From the NCBI GenBank assembly GCA_000495505.1, contig CP006833.1:434001-498000 (forward strand): a DNA stretch of 64,000 nucleotides. The letters are read 5' to 3'. The notes beneath the pieces are model-generated. The model did not search any database. It was not told the origin of the DNA and was given only the letters and a program-made list of their open reading frames with translations. The translations under genes and the position numbers were made by a program. Of the stretch, positions 8,829 to 17,954 are shown piece by piece. Source of the DNA: Campylobacter fetus subsp. testudinum 03-427 (lineage in GTDB: Bacteria; Campylobacterota; Campylobacteria; Campylobacterales; Campylobacteraceae). Position 1 is the first letter of the stretch. Each line of letters opens with the position of its first letter.

Positions 8829-9926
8829 CTATAGTTTTTTATAATTTATCAAACTCTTTTGAATTATACCATTTTCTATATTTTTATGACACGCACTGCA
8901 GTTTGATTTTGATTTTATATCTACATATTTAAATACTTTTTCATCTATATTTTTATGACTATCTATCCAGTAGCTATATTTTGTTATAGATATTTCATCA
9001 TCTTTAGCATTTTGTAAGATATTAAAAGCTATTTTATTATCTACATTTTGAGCCGCATTTTTCACTAAGAACTCAAGTATATTTCTATTTGTTTCATCAT
9101 CTATAGACGCATCATCCCCAAAATGATCTTCTAAATTTGACATCATTACCTCCCACGCTTTTTGAGGTAGTAAAAACGTAGGATATATGATATGACAGCT
9201 TCCGCACTCTTTAGCAAAATCTTTATTTAAATTCGCATAGTCTATCTTTGAAGCTCTGCTTTGTAAAATGATATTTGATCTATAAAACGCCAAGTACGCG
9301 CCCATACAAACTATAGCCGCTACCCAAAATACACAAAATGCTTTTTGCGCCTTGCTCATACTTATGCTTACATTTATCGAAGTTTTTTTATATCCGCTTA
9401 TCATCGAATCCACAGTGTCGTTTTTATCTATAAATTTATCTATGATCGCACCGCATATATGCACTATAACTACCCATAAAAGTAAATTTGAAGAGATGAA
9501 ATGTACATTTTGCACAAACCTAAATTTGCCATAATGATCATATAAAAACGCAAATACTCCGCTATTTTCACTCAAACCATACATCATTAACCCAGACACC
9601 AAAACGATAGCCCCCAAAACCATAATGACAACCGCAGCTATACTAGACGCTGGATTATGCCCGGTATAATGCTTTTCTTGCGTATGAGTAGGTAGTAGAT
9701 ACTCCATTATCCCTTTAAATTTAAAATCACTAAATTTCGAGTATTTAGTACCGATAAATCCCCAAATCACTCTAAAAGCTATTGCCACGCCAAACACAAC
9801 TCCAAACACCGCGTGATAGTATAAAGAAGCGCCCATTTCTATAAGTATGTACGATAAAGCAAAACTTACTATAAGTGCGATATGGCAAAATCTTGAGCCA
9901 AAACTCCATATATAGCTTTTAGTCAC
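8829..9926 (-). CDS. Cytochrome b561-type membrane subunit fused to a di-haem cytochrome c domain
   Basis: 365 residues in two parts. Residues 1-215 form a cytochrome b561-like bundle with helices near 17-30, 38-56, 96-116, 143-163 and 196-213 and several in-membrane histidines (H15, H38, H142, H156). Residues 230-365 hold CGSCH (241-245) and CSACH (about 343), and this tail aligns with the whole of the separate di-haem cytochrome c next door (xxECxSCH, NLExHxGxDASxD, NCSACHK). The protein therefore carries b and c haems and should move electrons across the membrane between quinol and periplasmic cytochromes. Its start overlaps the next gene by 8 bp. Confidence 0.8.
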   Translation of the reverse strand: MTKSYIWSFGSRFCHIALIVSFALSYILIEMGASLYYHAVFGVVFGVAIAFRVIWGFIGTKYSKFSDFKFKGIMEYLLPTHTQEKHYTGHNPASSIAAVVIMVLGAIVLVSGLMMYGLSENSGVFAFLYDHYGKFRFVQNVHFISSNLLLWVVIVHICGAIIDKFIDKNDTVDSMISGYKKTSINVSISMSKAQKAFCVFWVAAIVCMGAYLAFYRSNIILQSRASKIDYANLNKDFAKECGSCHIIYPTFLLPQKAWEVMMSNLEDHFGDDASIDDETNRNILEFLVKNAAQNVDNKIAFNILQNAKDDEISITKYSYWIDSHKNIDEKVFKYVDIKSKSNCSACHKNIENGIIQKSLINYKKL

Positions 9927-10425
9927 GCCATTGTCCGTAATTTGGTATATCTATACTTTTTTTCCCATATACTCCTTTGTCTGCGGATTTATGACACGCA
10001 CTACAGTTCGATAGAGTTTTTACCTCTTTTTGAGTTATCATCCATTTTTCCAGCTTTTTATGTTTTTTTATGTGATATGGAATTTCAGTTATGGATTTGT
10101 ATAAAACTCCATTTTCCATAGATTTTGTTAGCTTAACACTTCTTTTATACATAAGTGCTTTTTCGCTTGCGTTTGATAAAAGATATGCTAGTATATCCTT
10201 ACTGCTTTGCTCATCTAAGCTAGCATCACTTCCGTAGTGGTTTTCTAAATTTTGCATTATCCATACCCATGATTCACTAGACATCAACCCCGGCTGATAG
10301 CCAAAATGACAGCTAGCGCACTCTTTTTTATACAGATCATTATCCACAGGTTTCACCTCAGGACCTTTAGGGGCTTTTGCATACAACATCACAAAAGCCA
10401 AACACATTGCTATTAAAATTCTCAT
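9919..10425 (-). CDS. Di-haem cytochrome c (DHC family)
   Basis: 168 residues with a signal peptide (first 16 or so), CASCH at 36-40 and CSACH at about 147. The size, the two widely spaced haem motifs and the neighbouring SHP gene match DHC, the di-haem cytochrome that reduces SHP in Rhodobacter and Shewanella. It is similar along its length to the C-terminal tail of the downstream cytochrome b gene, so one is likely a duplicate of the other. Confidence 0.82.
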   Translation of the reverse strand: MRILIAMCLAFVMLYAKAPKGPEVKPVDNDLYKKECASCHFGYQPGLMSSESWVWIMQNLENHYGSDASLDEQSSKDILAYLLSNASEKALMYKRSVKLTKSMENGVLYKSITEIPYHIKKHKKLEKWMITQKEVKTLSNCSACHKSADKGVYGKKSIDIPNYGQWRD

Positions 10426-10434
10426 TTCAAATCC

Positions 10435-10860
10435 TTACTTTGATAAGATATAGTAAAGAACATCGCCTTTTTCAAGTGGAGTTCCCTCTCTTTGATATAC
10501 ATCTTTGAAATTTCTTTTAAGCCATTTTTGCACGTCTTTTACATCTGTAAGTCTTGAGCTATTTGCATTAGGCGATAGCGGTTCTAATGTTTTATTTGTA
10601 AATACATTATTTGCACTTTTTGTAAGATCACTTCCATGACAGCTTTCGCAAGATAATAGTTGATTATCTTTACCGATATTTTTTGTTTTAAATATCACTC
10701 CTCCTCGAGCAGCGTCAAAATCCTTAAAATTCTCATCATTTTTCAAACTTTCAGCTTTTAAGCTATCTATGTACGCTTTCATCTGCGTATTTAGTTCAGC
10801 TCCAAGAGTTGCGCTACTTATCATACAAGCACAAGCCAACATATAAGCTATTTTTTTCAT
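10435..10860 (-). CDS. SHP-type (DUF1924) mono-haem cytochrome c
   Basis: 141 residues with a cleavable signal peptide (to about ATLGA, 21) and one haem motif, CESCH, at 71-75. The short family-typical N-terminal region (AARGGVIF before the haem) and the DHC and cytochrome b partners identify it as sphaeroides haem protein. SHP binds oxygen in the reduced state; its physiological substrate is uncertain. First gene of the - strand cluster, so the promoter should lie in 10861-10980. Confidence 0.8.
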   Translation of the reverse strand: MKKIAYMLACACMISSATLGAELNTQMKAYIDSLKAESLKNDENFKDFDAARGGVIFKTKNIGKDNQLLSCESCHGSDLTKSANNVFTNKTLEPLSPNANSSRLTDVKDVQKWLKRNFKDVYQREGTPLEKGDVLYYILSK

Positions 10861-10974
10861 TTTAACTCCATTTGTAAATTAAATTTTTATTTTAAAATTA
10901 TATAGAACTTTTGTCAGATTTAAAAATACAATTTATTGACACATTATTGACAATTTAATACGGTTAAAATTTAA

Positions 10975-11518
10975 AATAAAAGATCAAATTTAAACTCTAA
11001 ACAGTAAAAAGCAGGTTAGGGCGGTAAAATCTAAAAAAGCATTAAATTTAAAAAGATAAAAGAGATAAAAAAGACAAATTTAAAAAAGCTAAAAGAGTTA
11101 AATTTAAAATCAAATTTATAAGTTAAAAAATCAAAGTATTAAATTCAATTAGCTAAAAATAGCTAAATCAAATTTAAAAAGATAAAAGAGATAAAAAAGA
11201 CAAATTTAAAAACAAACTATAGAGTTATTAAATTTAAAAAGGATAAAAGAATTAAAAAATCAAAGTATTAAATTCAATTAGCTAAAAATAGCTAAATCAA
11301 ATTTAAAAGAATTCAAGCAATCAAAGTATTCAAATTTAAAAAAGATAAAAAAGACAAATTTAAAAAGGATAAAAGAGTCAAATTTAAAAGAATTCAAAGT
11401 AGTTAAATAAGTTAGTTAAATTTAAAAAGATAAAAGAGACAAAAAAGACAAATTTAAAAACAAACTATAGAGTTATTAAATTTAAAAAGATAAAAGAGTT
11501 AAATTTAAAAACAATTCA
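10975..11518 (-). repeat. A-rich tail repeats downstream of a silent sapA homolog
   Basis: About 540 bp without a gene. On the + strand it consists of short modules such as TCAAATTTAAAA, AAAAAGATAAAAGAG, AAAAAAGACAAATTT and CTATAGAGTTATTAAATTT, used again and again in different order. The stretch 11115-11215 is partly repeated at 11247-11300. T and C are scarce outside the AAATTT cores, so the strand is very A-rich. The same modules occur after most of the other sapA homologs. Confidence 0.85.
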
Positions 11519-11580
11519 AGGAGCCTATTTAAAGGCTCCTCTAGCAAAAAAACTATCTACTATTTATTAAGGTTTGGTCT
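11519..11580 (-). terminator. sapA 3' cassette end: hairpin plus conserved 3' box
   Basis: In gene direction: the 3' box (11580-11541), then the hairpin AGGAGCC-loop-GGCTCCT (11540-11519) followed by TTGAATTGTTTTT, a usable intrinsic terminator. The same pair occurs at all homologs although the coding sequences between differ. Confidence 0.75.
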
Positions 11581-11600
11581 GATATCACTATAATAATGCA

Positions 11601-14600
11601 TTATGCGATAGTAACTCCAGTGTCTGAATTTAGAGAAATACTACCTAAATCAACGGCTTGATCAGGTGTTCCACCTAGTTTTACTATTATATCACCAACA
11701 GCTATATCTGCAGTTGAGCCAACTGCGTTGTAGAATAAGTAACTCTCATTGTTATATGTAAATCCATACACTGTTTTAGCTACGTCATGACTACTTGCAA
11801 AAGTAGCAAAATCAGTTGCTAAGTTACCAGTTGATACTAAATTACCTGCATTTTCATAAGTAGCAACATCACTACCTGCGAATTTAATGCTATCTCCAGT
11901 GCTAAAGTCGGTTATAGTTGTAAAGTCTGCTTTAGTTGCGTCAGATACTACTGAAGCAATTAAGTTAAACGTATCATTACCTTCACCACCTGTTACTGTT
12001 ACACTTTTGCCATCTGCTAGTTTAGCTCCTATAAATGTGTCATCACCAGCACCAAGATCTATGGTAACATCATCTGTATTTTTTGCGAAAGTTACCGTAT
12101 CATCTCCAGCGCTACCTTTTATAGTAGTAACTTTTGTTAGCTCTTCAGCGATAGTTATAGTGCCTTCTAAAGTTCCACCAGTAGCACTTAATCCGCTTAG
12201 ATCTATAGTTTGTATAGCTGTTGCAGCTCCATCTGGAGCAACGGTAACTGTGTTTGCACCACCACCTAAGTCACCACTTAGTGTTATAGCTGTTACAGCA
12301 GCATCAGCTGTATTTGCAGTGATTGTCTCAGCAGCGTCACTACCTTGTATATCTACAACTAACTTATTATCTGTATGTTTTACTTTTGATAAATCAATCG
12401 CAACACCACTTGTTATACCCTTAAGCCCACTTATATCTATGCTATTTAGTTTAACAGCATCTGTTAAAGTAAGAGCTAAAGTTCCACCACTTAAATCTCC
12501 ACTAGCAGTTATAGATTCAGTATTTACTGCACCTTTTAGTGTTAATGAGTCAGTAGCATTTGCTCCACCAATCATTTGAGCATTTAAGTCAGTACCACCA
12601 GCAGCTGCAGTTATCTCTACTACGTTTTTACTGATCTCTGAACCTACATAAACTACTTCGTTTGATGTAATTGATACTTTATTACTACTACCACTATTTA
12701 TCTCTCCTAATACCCCACCTAGATCTATACTTACTATATCACCAGTAATATTTCCTAAAGTAACTGCTCCTAAAGCATTTCCTGCATTTAGAGTTACGTT
12801 ACCTTTAGTAGCTGATACAGTTCCTAAAGTAACATCTCCAGTAGCTGAAGAGATGATCACACTAGCATTTCCTGTAGATGAAGTTATATTTCCTAAATTT
12901 AATGCTGCAACATTTTCTATATTAAAGTCTATGTCACCTTTTGCAGTAGTTGTTCCTAGTTTAAAATCTCCACTTACATTTACATTTGCTTCTAAAGATG
13001 AAAGTGTTGCAGTTCCTACAGATACACCAGATAAATCAGCAGTAGCTCCATTTACGGTTAAGTTATTTAAGTTTTTTAAACTATTAATTGTTCCTACGCT
13101 AAATGCTCCCTCAGCATTTACATTAAGATTTTTTACTGAATCAAGAGCTGTAGCTGAGCCTGTTAATGCAAACGCACCTTTATTATTTACAGTTAAATCA
13201 GTTAATTTACCTGCTGTAAGAGACATACCTGCAGTGCCTTTTTCAGCATTTATAGATATATTTGTAGCGTTTGCAGCATTTATAACTGCGTCAGTTTTTG
13301 CTATAGTAGATAAAGCGTCTGTATTTACAGTAAGAGATTCTGATTTAACCGCTGTTATATTGCCTTTAACAGTAGTTGCTGCGCCTTTAGCGTCACCGCC
13401 TTTGAAATTCACGGTGTTTAGACCGGCGTTATTTACTGTTACAGTGTTAGTTTCGCTATCATTATTTACAAAACTAACTGTTTCTATCGCGCTGTTAGTT
13501 ATAGTTATATTTCCACCTGTTGCTTGTTTAACGTCTAGTTCAGTTACGCCTGTTGCGTTGTTCATAGCTAGAGTTAGAGCTCCACCAACTGCTTCTACTG
13601 TAACTTTTTCTACATTTGCTACTGTAGGTTTTAAAGCGCCTGTACCTTTTATAACTAGCTCATCATTTCCAGCTCCACCATCAATTACTACATTTGCAGC
13701 AAAATCTTTTACAGTTATCTTATCATTACCATTACCACCTTTGATACTAGTAACATTAGTTGATGCAGTTAAATTTGCATCTAAAGCTCCACCAAAGCTA
13801 GAAGCATCTAAAGTAGTTGTTTTTCCTCCAGTTGTTAAAGATAGATTTGCATTTCCTTTTACAGATATATTAGCCACGTTAGCAGTTAAAAAGCTTCCCT
13901 CACCTGTAGTATTTAAATTTAGAGTTTCTACCTTATCAGCAGTAACTGTTACACCAGCATCTTTAGTACCAACAGAATTTACTTTTAGGTTTTGTACATC
14001 AGCGTTACCATCAAGTACTTTTTCTGCATACATAGCGTCTATGCTTAAACTATTTCCTTTAAATCCACTAACTTCAAGATCTACTATATTAGCAAGATTA
14101 GTAACGCTAATTCCTTTTTCACCACTTAGTGCAACTGTTTGTAGTCCATCTATACCTTTAGCATCAAATGTTCTGTTTGAAACACTACTATTAGTTAAAG
14201 ATAGTTTTTCTATATTTTTGATGTAGCCATCATCTTTTAAGCCTTTGAAGTTACCCTTCAAATCTACCTTAAGCACATCATTACCAGCACCACCATCTAT
14301 CTTATCCCCAGGATTTAAAGTACTCTCAGCAGCAGTACCTACCACCCCACTAATAAGATCTCCACCCTCAGTACCAGTAATAGTATCATTCTCAGTAGTA
14401 AGTGCTATCTTATTTAAACCAGCCTCATCTATACTCTCCTTCAACCCATCAATCTCACCCTTAACCTTATCAAGATCACTAGCACTAGTAATCTCACTAA
14501 TTAACTTAGAAGTAGTACCCTCATCTAATCCAGTAATATCCTTACCCAAAGTAGCATCAGCAAAGTAATCACTAGCAGCAGCCTTAGCCTCAAATATAGC

Positions 14601-14999
14601 CTTAGACTCAGCACTACCACCATTAACCATAGAGTCAATCATAGCACCTATTAAATCACCCTTGCTTAAACTAGCAACATTAATAACATTACCCTTACTA
14701 TCAGTAAATTCTCCACCACCAGTTATAGCCTTAGTCCAATAATTAATACCATCAACATCACTAGTACTACCTAAAGCTATACTATATATCTTAGTAACAA
14801 ACTCTTTCTCATTACCAGCTAAAAGAGAATCACCAAAGAATTTAGCCGCCCCTGGACTATCAAGCATAATATTAGCTAAACTTGAAACTCCTAAACTATT
14901 ACTATTGGCATAATCTAACCAATACTTATTACCATCACCCTCACTTGCCATACCCATAATAGTGATATAAAGCATTGAAACATCTGTTTTGTTTAACAT
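11601..14999 (-). CDS. sapA: Silent sapA homolog, S-layer protein (1132 aa), left partner of the invertible segment
   Basis: 1132 residues. The first 184 are identical to all other copies and contain the DUF4214-like repeat region ([20 protein letters not shown]). Calcium-binding RTX-type nonapeptides GGAGND follow at about 236, GGNGND at 421 and GGAGND at 438, then a long Ala/Thr/Val/Asn/Gly-rich beta-repeat body. The C-terminus (SYLFYNAV...DIIVKLGG...VTIA) resembles the type I secretion signal shared by the family. I see no cysteine. There is a ribosome-binding site AAGGAG but no recognisable promoter in its flank, so it is silent in this configuration. Inversion of 15074-21251 would place it behind the sapA promoter. 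It is duplicated at 52762-56160. Confidence 0.93.
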   Translation of the reverse strand: MLNKTDVSMLYITIMGMASEGDGNKYWLDYANSNSLGVSSLANIMLDSPGAAKFFGDSLLAGNEKEFVTKIYSIALGSTSDVDGINYWTKAITGGGEFTDSKGNVINVASLSKGDLIGAMIDSMVNGGSAESKAIFEAKAAASDYFADATLGKDITGLDEGTTSKLISEITSASDLDKVKGEIDGLKESIDEAGLNKIALTTENDTITGTEGGDLISGVVGTAAESTLNPGDKIDGGAGNDVLKVDLKGNFKGLKDDGYIKNIEKLSLTNSSVSNRTFDAKGIDGLQTVALSGEKGISVTNLANIVDLEVSGFKGNSLSIDAMYAEKVLDGNADVQNLKVNSVGTKDAGVTVTADKVETLNLNTTGEGSFLTANVANISVKGNANLSLTTGGKTTTLDASSFGGALDANLTASTNVTSIKGGNGNDKITVKDFAANVVIDGGAGNDELVIKGTGALKPTVANVEKVTVEAVGGALTLAMNNATGVTELDVKQATGGNITITNSAIETVSFVNNDSETNTVTVNNAGLNTVNFKGGDAKGAATTVKGNITAVKSESLTVNTDALSTIAKTDAVINAANATNISINAEKGTAGMSLTAGKLTDLTVNNKGAFALTGSATALDSVKNLNVNAEGAFSVGTINSLKNLNNLTVNGATADLSGVSVGTATLSSLEANVNVSGDFKLGTTTAKGDIDFNIENVAALNLGNITSSTGNASVIISSATGDVTLGTVSATKGNVTLNAGNALGAVTLGNITGDIVSIDLGGVLGEINSGSSNKVSITSNEVVYVGSEISKNVVEITAAAGGTDLNAQMIGGANATDSLTLKGAVNTESITASGDLSGGTLALTLTDAVKLNSIDISGLKGITSGVAIDLSKVKHTDNKLVVDIQGSDAAETITANTADAAVTAITLSGDLGGGANTVTVAPDGAATAIQTIDLSGLSATGGTLEGTITIAEELTKVTTIKGSAGDDTVTFAKNTDDVTIDLGAGDDTFIGAKLADGKSVTVTGGEGNDTFNLIASVVSDATKADFTTITDFSTGDSIKFAGSDVATYENAGNLVSTGNLATDFATFASSHDVAKTVYGFTYNNESYLFYNAVGSTADIAVGDIIVKLGGTPDQAVDLGSISLNSDTGVTIA

Positions 15000-15073
15000 T
15001 TAAGGACTCCTTAATAAAATAAAATAAAATCACCAGCAAAAGCAACCAACCATATCTATAGTTATCTATATAC
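14447..15073 (-). repeat. sap 5' conserved block (627 bp), copy at the left junction
   Basis: 74 bp of leader plus 553 bp of coding sequence, shared with seven other copies. Contains TCACCAGC (15030-15037), the complement of a Chi-like GCTGGTGA, and the AAGGAG ribosome-binding site. Silent copies share further flank outside it: here to about 15336, including AAAT/GAAT short tandem repeats at 15205-15260 and no TATAAT-like promoter. Confidence 0.92.
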
Positions 15074-15336
15074 TAAATACTTACAAGATATCAAATACTA
15101 TTTTTAGCATTAAATAGCATTAATACTGATTTTTAGTTAAAAAGAGAAAGAGATATTTAAAAAGAGGGAAATGGTTGAAAGATTAATAAAGATAAACAAA
15201 TAAATAAAACAAAGATAAATAAATAAATAAATGAATGAATAAATGAATAAATAAAACAAAGATAAATAAACTATTAAAAATAATAGAAATTTAAAATATT
15301 AAGAAATGAAAGAGATGAAATATTAAAAGATGTTTT

Positions 15337-15360
15337 GGCTAAGTTATTTTAAACTTAGCC
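15337..15360 (-). terminator. Terminator hairpin after sapF
   Basis: GGCTAAGTT pairs with AACTTAGCC around a short AT loop, 20 bp after the sapF stop. On the + strand it is followed by TTTT. Likely ends the sapCDEF transcript. Confidence 0.65.
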
Positions 15361-15379
15361 TTTTAGGTTTAGGGGTAAG

Positions 15380-16681
15380 CTAATAGTTGAATGCTCTTTC
15401 TAAATTTCTGATAGTATCTATAGAGATATTTCCTATTAGATATTCTAAATTTAGATATCCTAAGATCAACTGATACCCAGCGTTTAAAGCGTCTGCTTTA
15501 GTTTTATAAACTCTAGCTCTAGCATCTAAAAGATCAACTATATTTTTAAGCCCTTCTTCATATCCGCGTTCGATAGCTTGCTCATAAACTCTAGCGTGTT
15601 CAAGAGAATTTCTTACTATATTTGTTTCTTGTAAGTAGTTTCTGAAGTCGCTTATAGCTTGTTTCTGCTCTATCGCTACTTTTTTTTGCATATCTAGTTG
15701 TTTTGACATACTAGACATCTTTAAAAGTTCGCCTTCTTGTATTCTTTCTATAGTCAAACCGCTTTTAAACAAAGGCATAGTAAAGCGAATCATAGTTTCA
15801 ACCTTATTATCTTCATCGCCAAATCTCGCATCGTCTTTGTAATCCGAATTTGAAAATCCTACGCTAAAATCTACTGTTGGAAGCACTCCAGTCATTCTTT
15901 TATTTTTCTCTTCAGTTGCTATTTGAGTAGAAATTTCACTTTGTTTATAGTCTAAATTTGCAAAAATATTCTCATATTGACTTAAATTTAAATTGCTAAA
16001 AAATTCAAGATCCATATTTTCAAAACTATTTTTTACTCCAACTTCCTCACCTACATACTTTGCAAGGCTTAATTTCGCTACTTCTATCTGCCTTAAAGCT
16101 TTATTTACATCTAATATCGCTTCATCATAGCGCACTTTGGCTTCGAGAGTATCCATTTTATTTGTAAGTCCCATATCAAGGGACTTTTGCATTTGATCAT
16201 ATTTGGCTTTATTTGCACTTTCATAACTTTTAGCCAATTTTAAACTCTCATTTGCATAAGCTAGTTTGAAGTATGCTTCTGCGACTTTCTTTGCTAAGCC
16301 TTGTTTAGATCCGTCATATACTATTGAGTAACCGCTTTCTCTTAGAACTTCTTGTTTCCTTTGATACCAAAGTTCAGGACGAAATAGAGGCTGAGTGAGA
16401 GTTACTCCGTATTTCGTAAAAGTTTCATCCATTCTTTCTTTTCCATACCTGCCACTACTCTTGTCATATCTTTCGCCATTATATAGTATCTGAGCATCTA
16501 TGCTAGGTAGCATCGAGGAAGTAGCTTGTTTTCTTCTCTCACTAGATGCTAAATTTTCATACATACTAGCTTTGACTTCTTCATCGTTACTAAGAGCTAA
16601 CTCATACGCCGTTGAAAGACTTATATCATTAGCAAATATACATATGGGAAGTAGCGCCATTATAACTATTTTAGTCTTCAT
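15380..16681 (-). CDS. sapF: SapF, TolC-family outer-membrane channel
   Basis: 433 residues with a signal peptide (MKTKIVIMALLPICIFA). It has the twofold TolC pattern: long amphipathic helices with a repeated A-(Y)-ELALSN/ALNAGYQLI-type hairpin and a conserved region near LTQPLFRPELWYQRK and FTMPLFKSG (paired strand segments). Outer-membrane component of the type I secretion machine that exports SapA proteins directly from the cytoplasm. Its start overlaps the sapE stop by 11 bp, last gene of sapCDEF. Confidence 0.92.
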   Translation of the reverse strand: MKTKIVIMALLPICIFANDISLSTAYELALSNDEEVKASMYENLASSERRKQATSSMLPSIDAQILYNGERYDKSSGRYGKERMDETFTKYGVTLTQPLFRPELWYQRKQEVLRESGYSIVYDGSKQGLAKKVAEAYFKLAYANESLKLAKSYESANKAKYDQMQKSLDMGLTNKMDTLEAKVRYDEAILDVNKALRQIEVAKLSLAKYVGEEVGVKNSFENMDLEFFSNLNLSQYENIFANLDYKQSEISTQIATEEKNKRMTGVLPTVDFSVGFSNSDYKDDARFGDEDNKVETMIRFTMPLFKSGLTIERIQEGELLKMSSMSKQLDMQKKVAIEQKQAISDFRNYLQETNIVRNSLEHARVYEQAIERGYEEGLKNIVDLLDARARVYKTKADALNAGYQLILGYLNLEYLIGNISIDTIRNLERAFNY

Positions 16682-17954
16682 TGAATGCCCTTTGGAACAT
16701 ATCTGTAAATGGTTTTATGATATAGCTTAATACTGTTCTTTCACCTGTTTTTACTATGATTTCAGCAGGCATTCCAGGAACTAGAAAAAATCCATTTTTC
16801 TTGACTTCCTCTATACCTTGTTTGGTTAATTTGGCTTTTATTTCATAGTACGGATTTCCGTGCGAATCTTTTAGCGTATCTGCTGATACGTATGTAACTT
16901 CGCCTTCTATAACATGGGCTGTTTTACTATTAAACGCACTAAATCTTATATCTGCTGGTAAGCCTATATGAATTTTATCTATATCAGTAACGTGCATTTT
17001 TGCTTCCATTATATAGTCGCTATCGTCTGGAACTATGCTCATTATAGCTTCACCAGGACGTACAACTCCTCCTATGGTATGAGTAACTAACTCTACTACT
17101 ATACCATCAACAGGAGCTTTTACCAATGCTCTGTCTTGCTGATCATCAAGTGCTCTTAATCTAGCACCAAGATCGGTTAATTTTAATTTAGCTTCTTCGT
17201 ATTTTTTCAGTATATCTTCTTTGAATGTTCGTTCGCGAAACAAAATTTGTTGCTTTGTTTCGGTGATTTGAACATTTAATTTTGCTATATCAGAAATTCC
17301 AGACGCGATCTCACCGCCTGCTGCAGTTTTTTCTCTTTGTATATCTCTTAATCTGATTTTGTCTGTTAGTTGCTCTTTAAATAGCCTTTCCCACTCTTTT
17401 GTTTCTTCATTCAAAGACTCAACTCTCTGTTTTTTTGCATCCACTATAGCGTTTGTGCCTTCTATCTGTTTTCTTAGCTGGTCTATTCTTTGATTTAGTA
17501 TGGTTGTCTCATCTTTTAAAAGCTTATTTTGTTCATTAAATATGCTTATTTGTCCTTTTGATGCAGACTCAAAATCCGGATAACTCTTCACATCATCGCT
17601 AAATTCTATCTGGTCTTTATTGTCTCTTTGTGCTTCTAAGCGGCTTACTAGAACACTAGTTTGGAGATATTCGCTTTTGACTATATCTAATTCGCTATTT
17701 AGTCTAGCGTTTTTTATCTCTATTAGTACTTGACCTTTTTTTACTACGTCTCCGTCTTTTACATATATTTTATCTACTACGCCGCCCTCTAAGTGTTGAA
17801 TAACCTTTTTATTGCTTAAAACACTGACTTGACCGGGTGCTACGACGGCGCTATTTAACGGTGCAGTTCCCATCCACACTCCAAAAATACCCACCAGCAA
17901 AAATATCACAAACAGACCTAGCTTTACTGTTCCGCTTTCGCTTTTTAGTACCAT
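16671..17954 (-). CDS. sapE: SapE, membrane-fusion (HlyD/PrtE) protein
   Basis: 427 residues. One membrane anchor (about 11-30) is followed by a lipoyl-like half motif (APGQVSVLSNKKVIQHLEGGVVDKIYVKDGD), a long coiled coil (about 100-260), the second lipoyl half (RALVKAPVDGIVVELVTHTIGG) and the C-terminal beta domain ending VPGMPAEIIVKTGERT, the classical HlyD ending. It bridges SapD in the inner membrane and SapF in the outer membrane. The start shares one base with the sapD stop. Confidence 0.93.
   Translation of the reverse strand: MVLKSESGTVKLGLFVIFLLVGIFGVWMGTAPLNSAVVAPGQVSVLSNKKVIQHLEGGVVDKIYVKDGDVVKKGQVLIEIKNARLNSELDIVKSEYLQTSVLVSRLEAQRDNKDQIEFSDDVKSYPDFESASKGQISIFNEQNKLLKDETTILNQRIDQLRKQIEGTNAIVDAKKQRVESLNEETKEWERLFKEQLTDKIRLRDIQREKTAAGGEIASGISDIAKLNVQITETKQQILFRERTFKEDILKKYEEAKLKLTDLGARLRALDDQQDRALVKAPVDGIVVELVTHTIGGVVRPGEAIMSIVPDDSDYIMEAKMHVTDIDKIHIGLPADIRFSAFNSKTAHVIEGEVTYVSADTLKDSHGNPYYEIKAKLTKQGIEEVKKNGFFLVPGMPAEIIVKTGERTVLSYIIKPFTDMFQRAFNED

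Larger units (their letters stand above)
11437..15186 (-). repeat. Left copy of a 3,750-bp direct duplication (complete sapA cassette)
   Basis: Covers tail, hairpin, 3' box, entire 1132-residue homolog, conserved leader and proximal silent flank. Matches 52598-56347 at a constant offset of 41,161 bp. The two encoded proteins read identically and their antisense open frames are also the same length and sequence, so nucleotide identity is high throughout. Homology ends at GATTAA|TAAA on the upstream side and within the A-rich tail on the other. Confidence 0.85.

Noticed and set aside
10975-11518. A-rich repeats as a CRISPR array
   Set aside because: Modules vary in length and order, there are no constant repeats with regular unique spacers, and no cas genes are present.
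12853-14226. Long open frames antisense to the sapA genes (up to 457 codons), repeated in each homolog
   Set aside because: They arise because sapA is rich in Ala, Thr, Asn, Gly, Val codons that leave the opposite frame free of stops. The translations are low-complexity Ser/Pro/Ala/Val strings with no ribosome-binding site, and they move with the sapA sequence.
15205-15275. AAAT-repeat region as a replication origin or DnaA-box cluster
   Set aside because: No TTATCCACA-like DnaA boxes were seen, and the same repeat occurs in several silent flanks.
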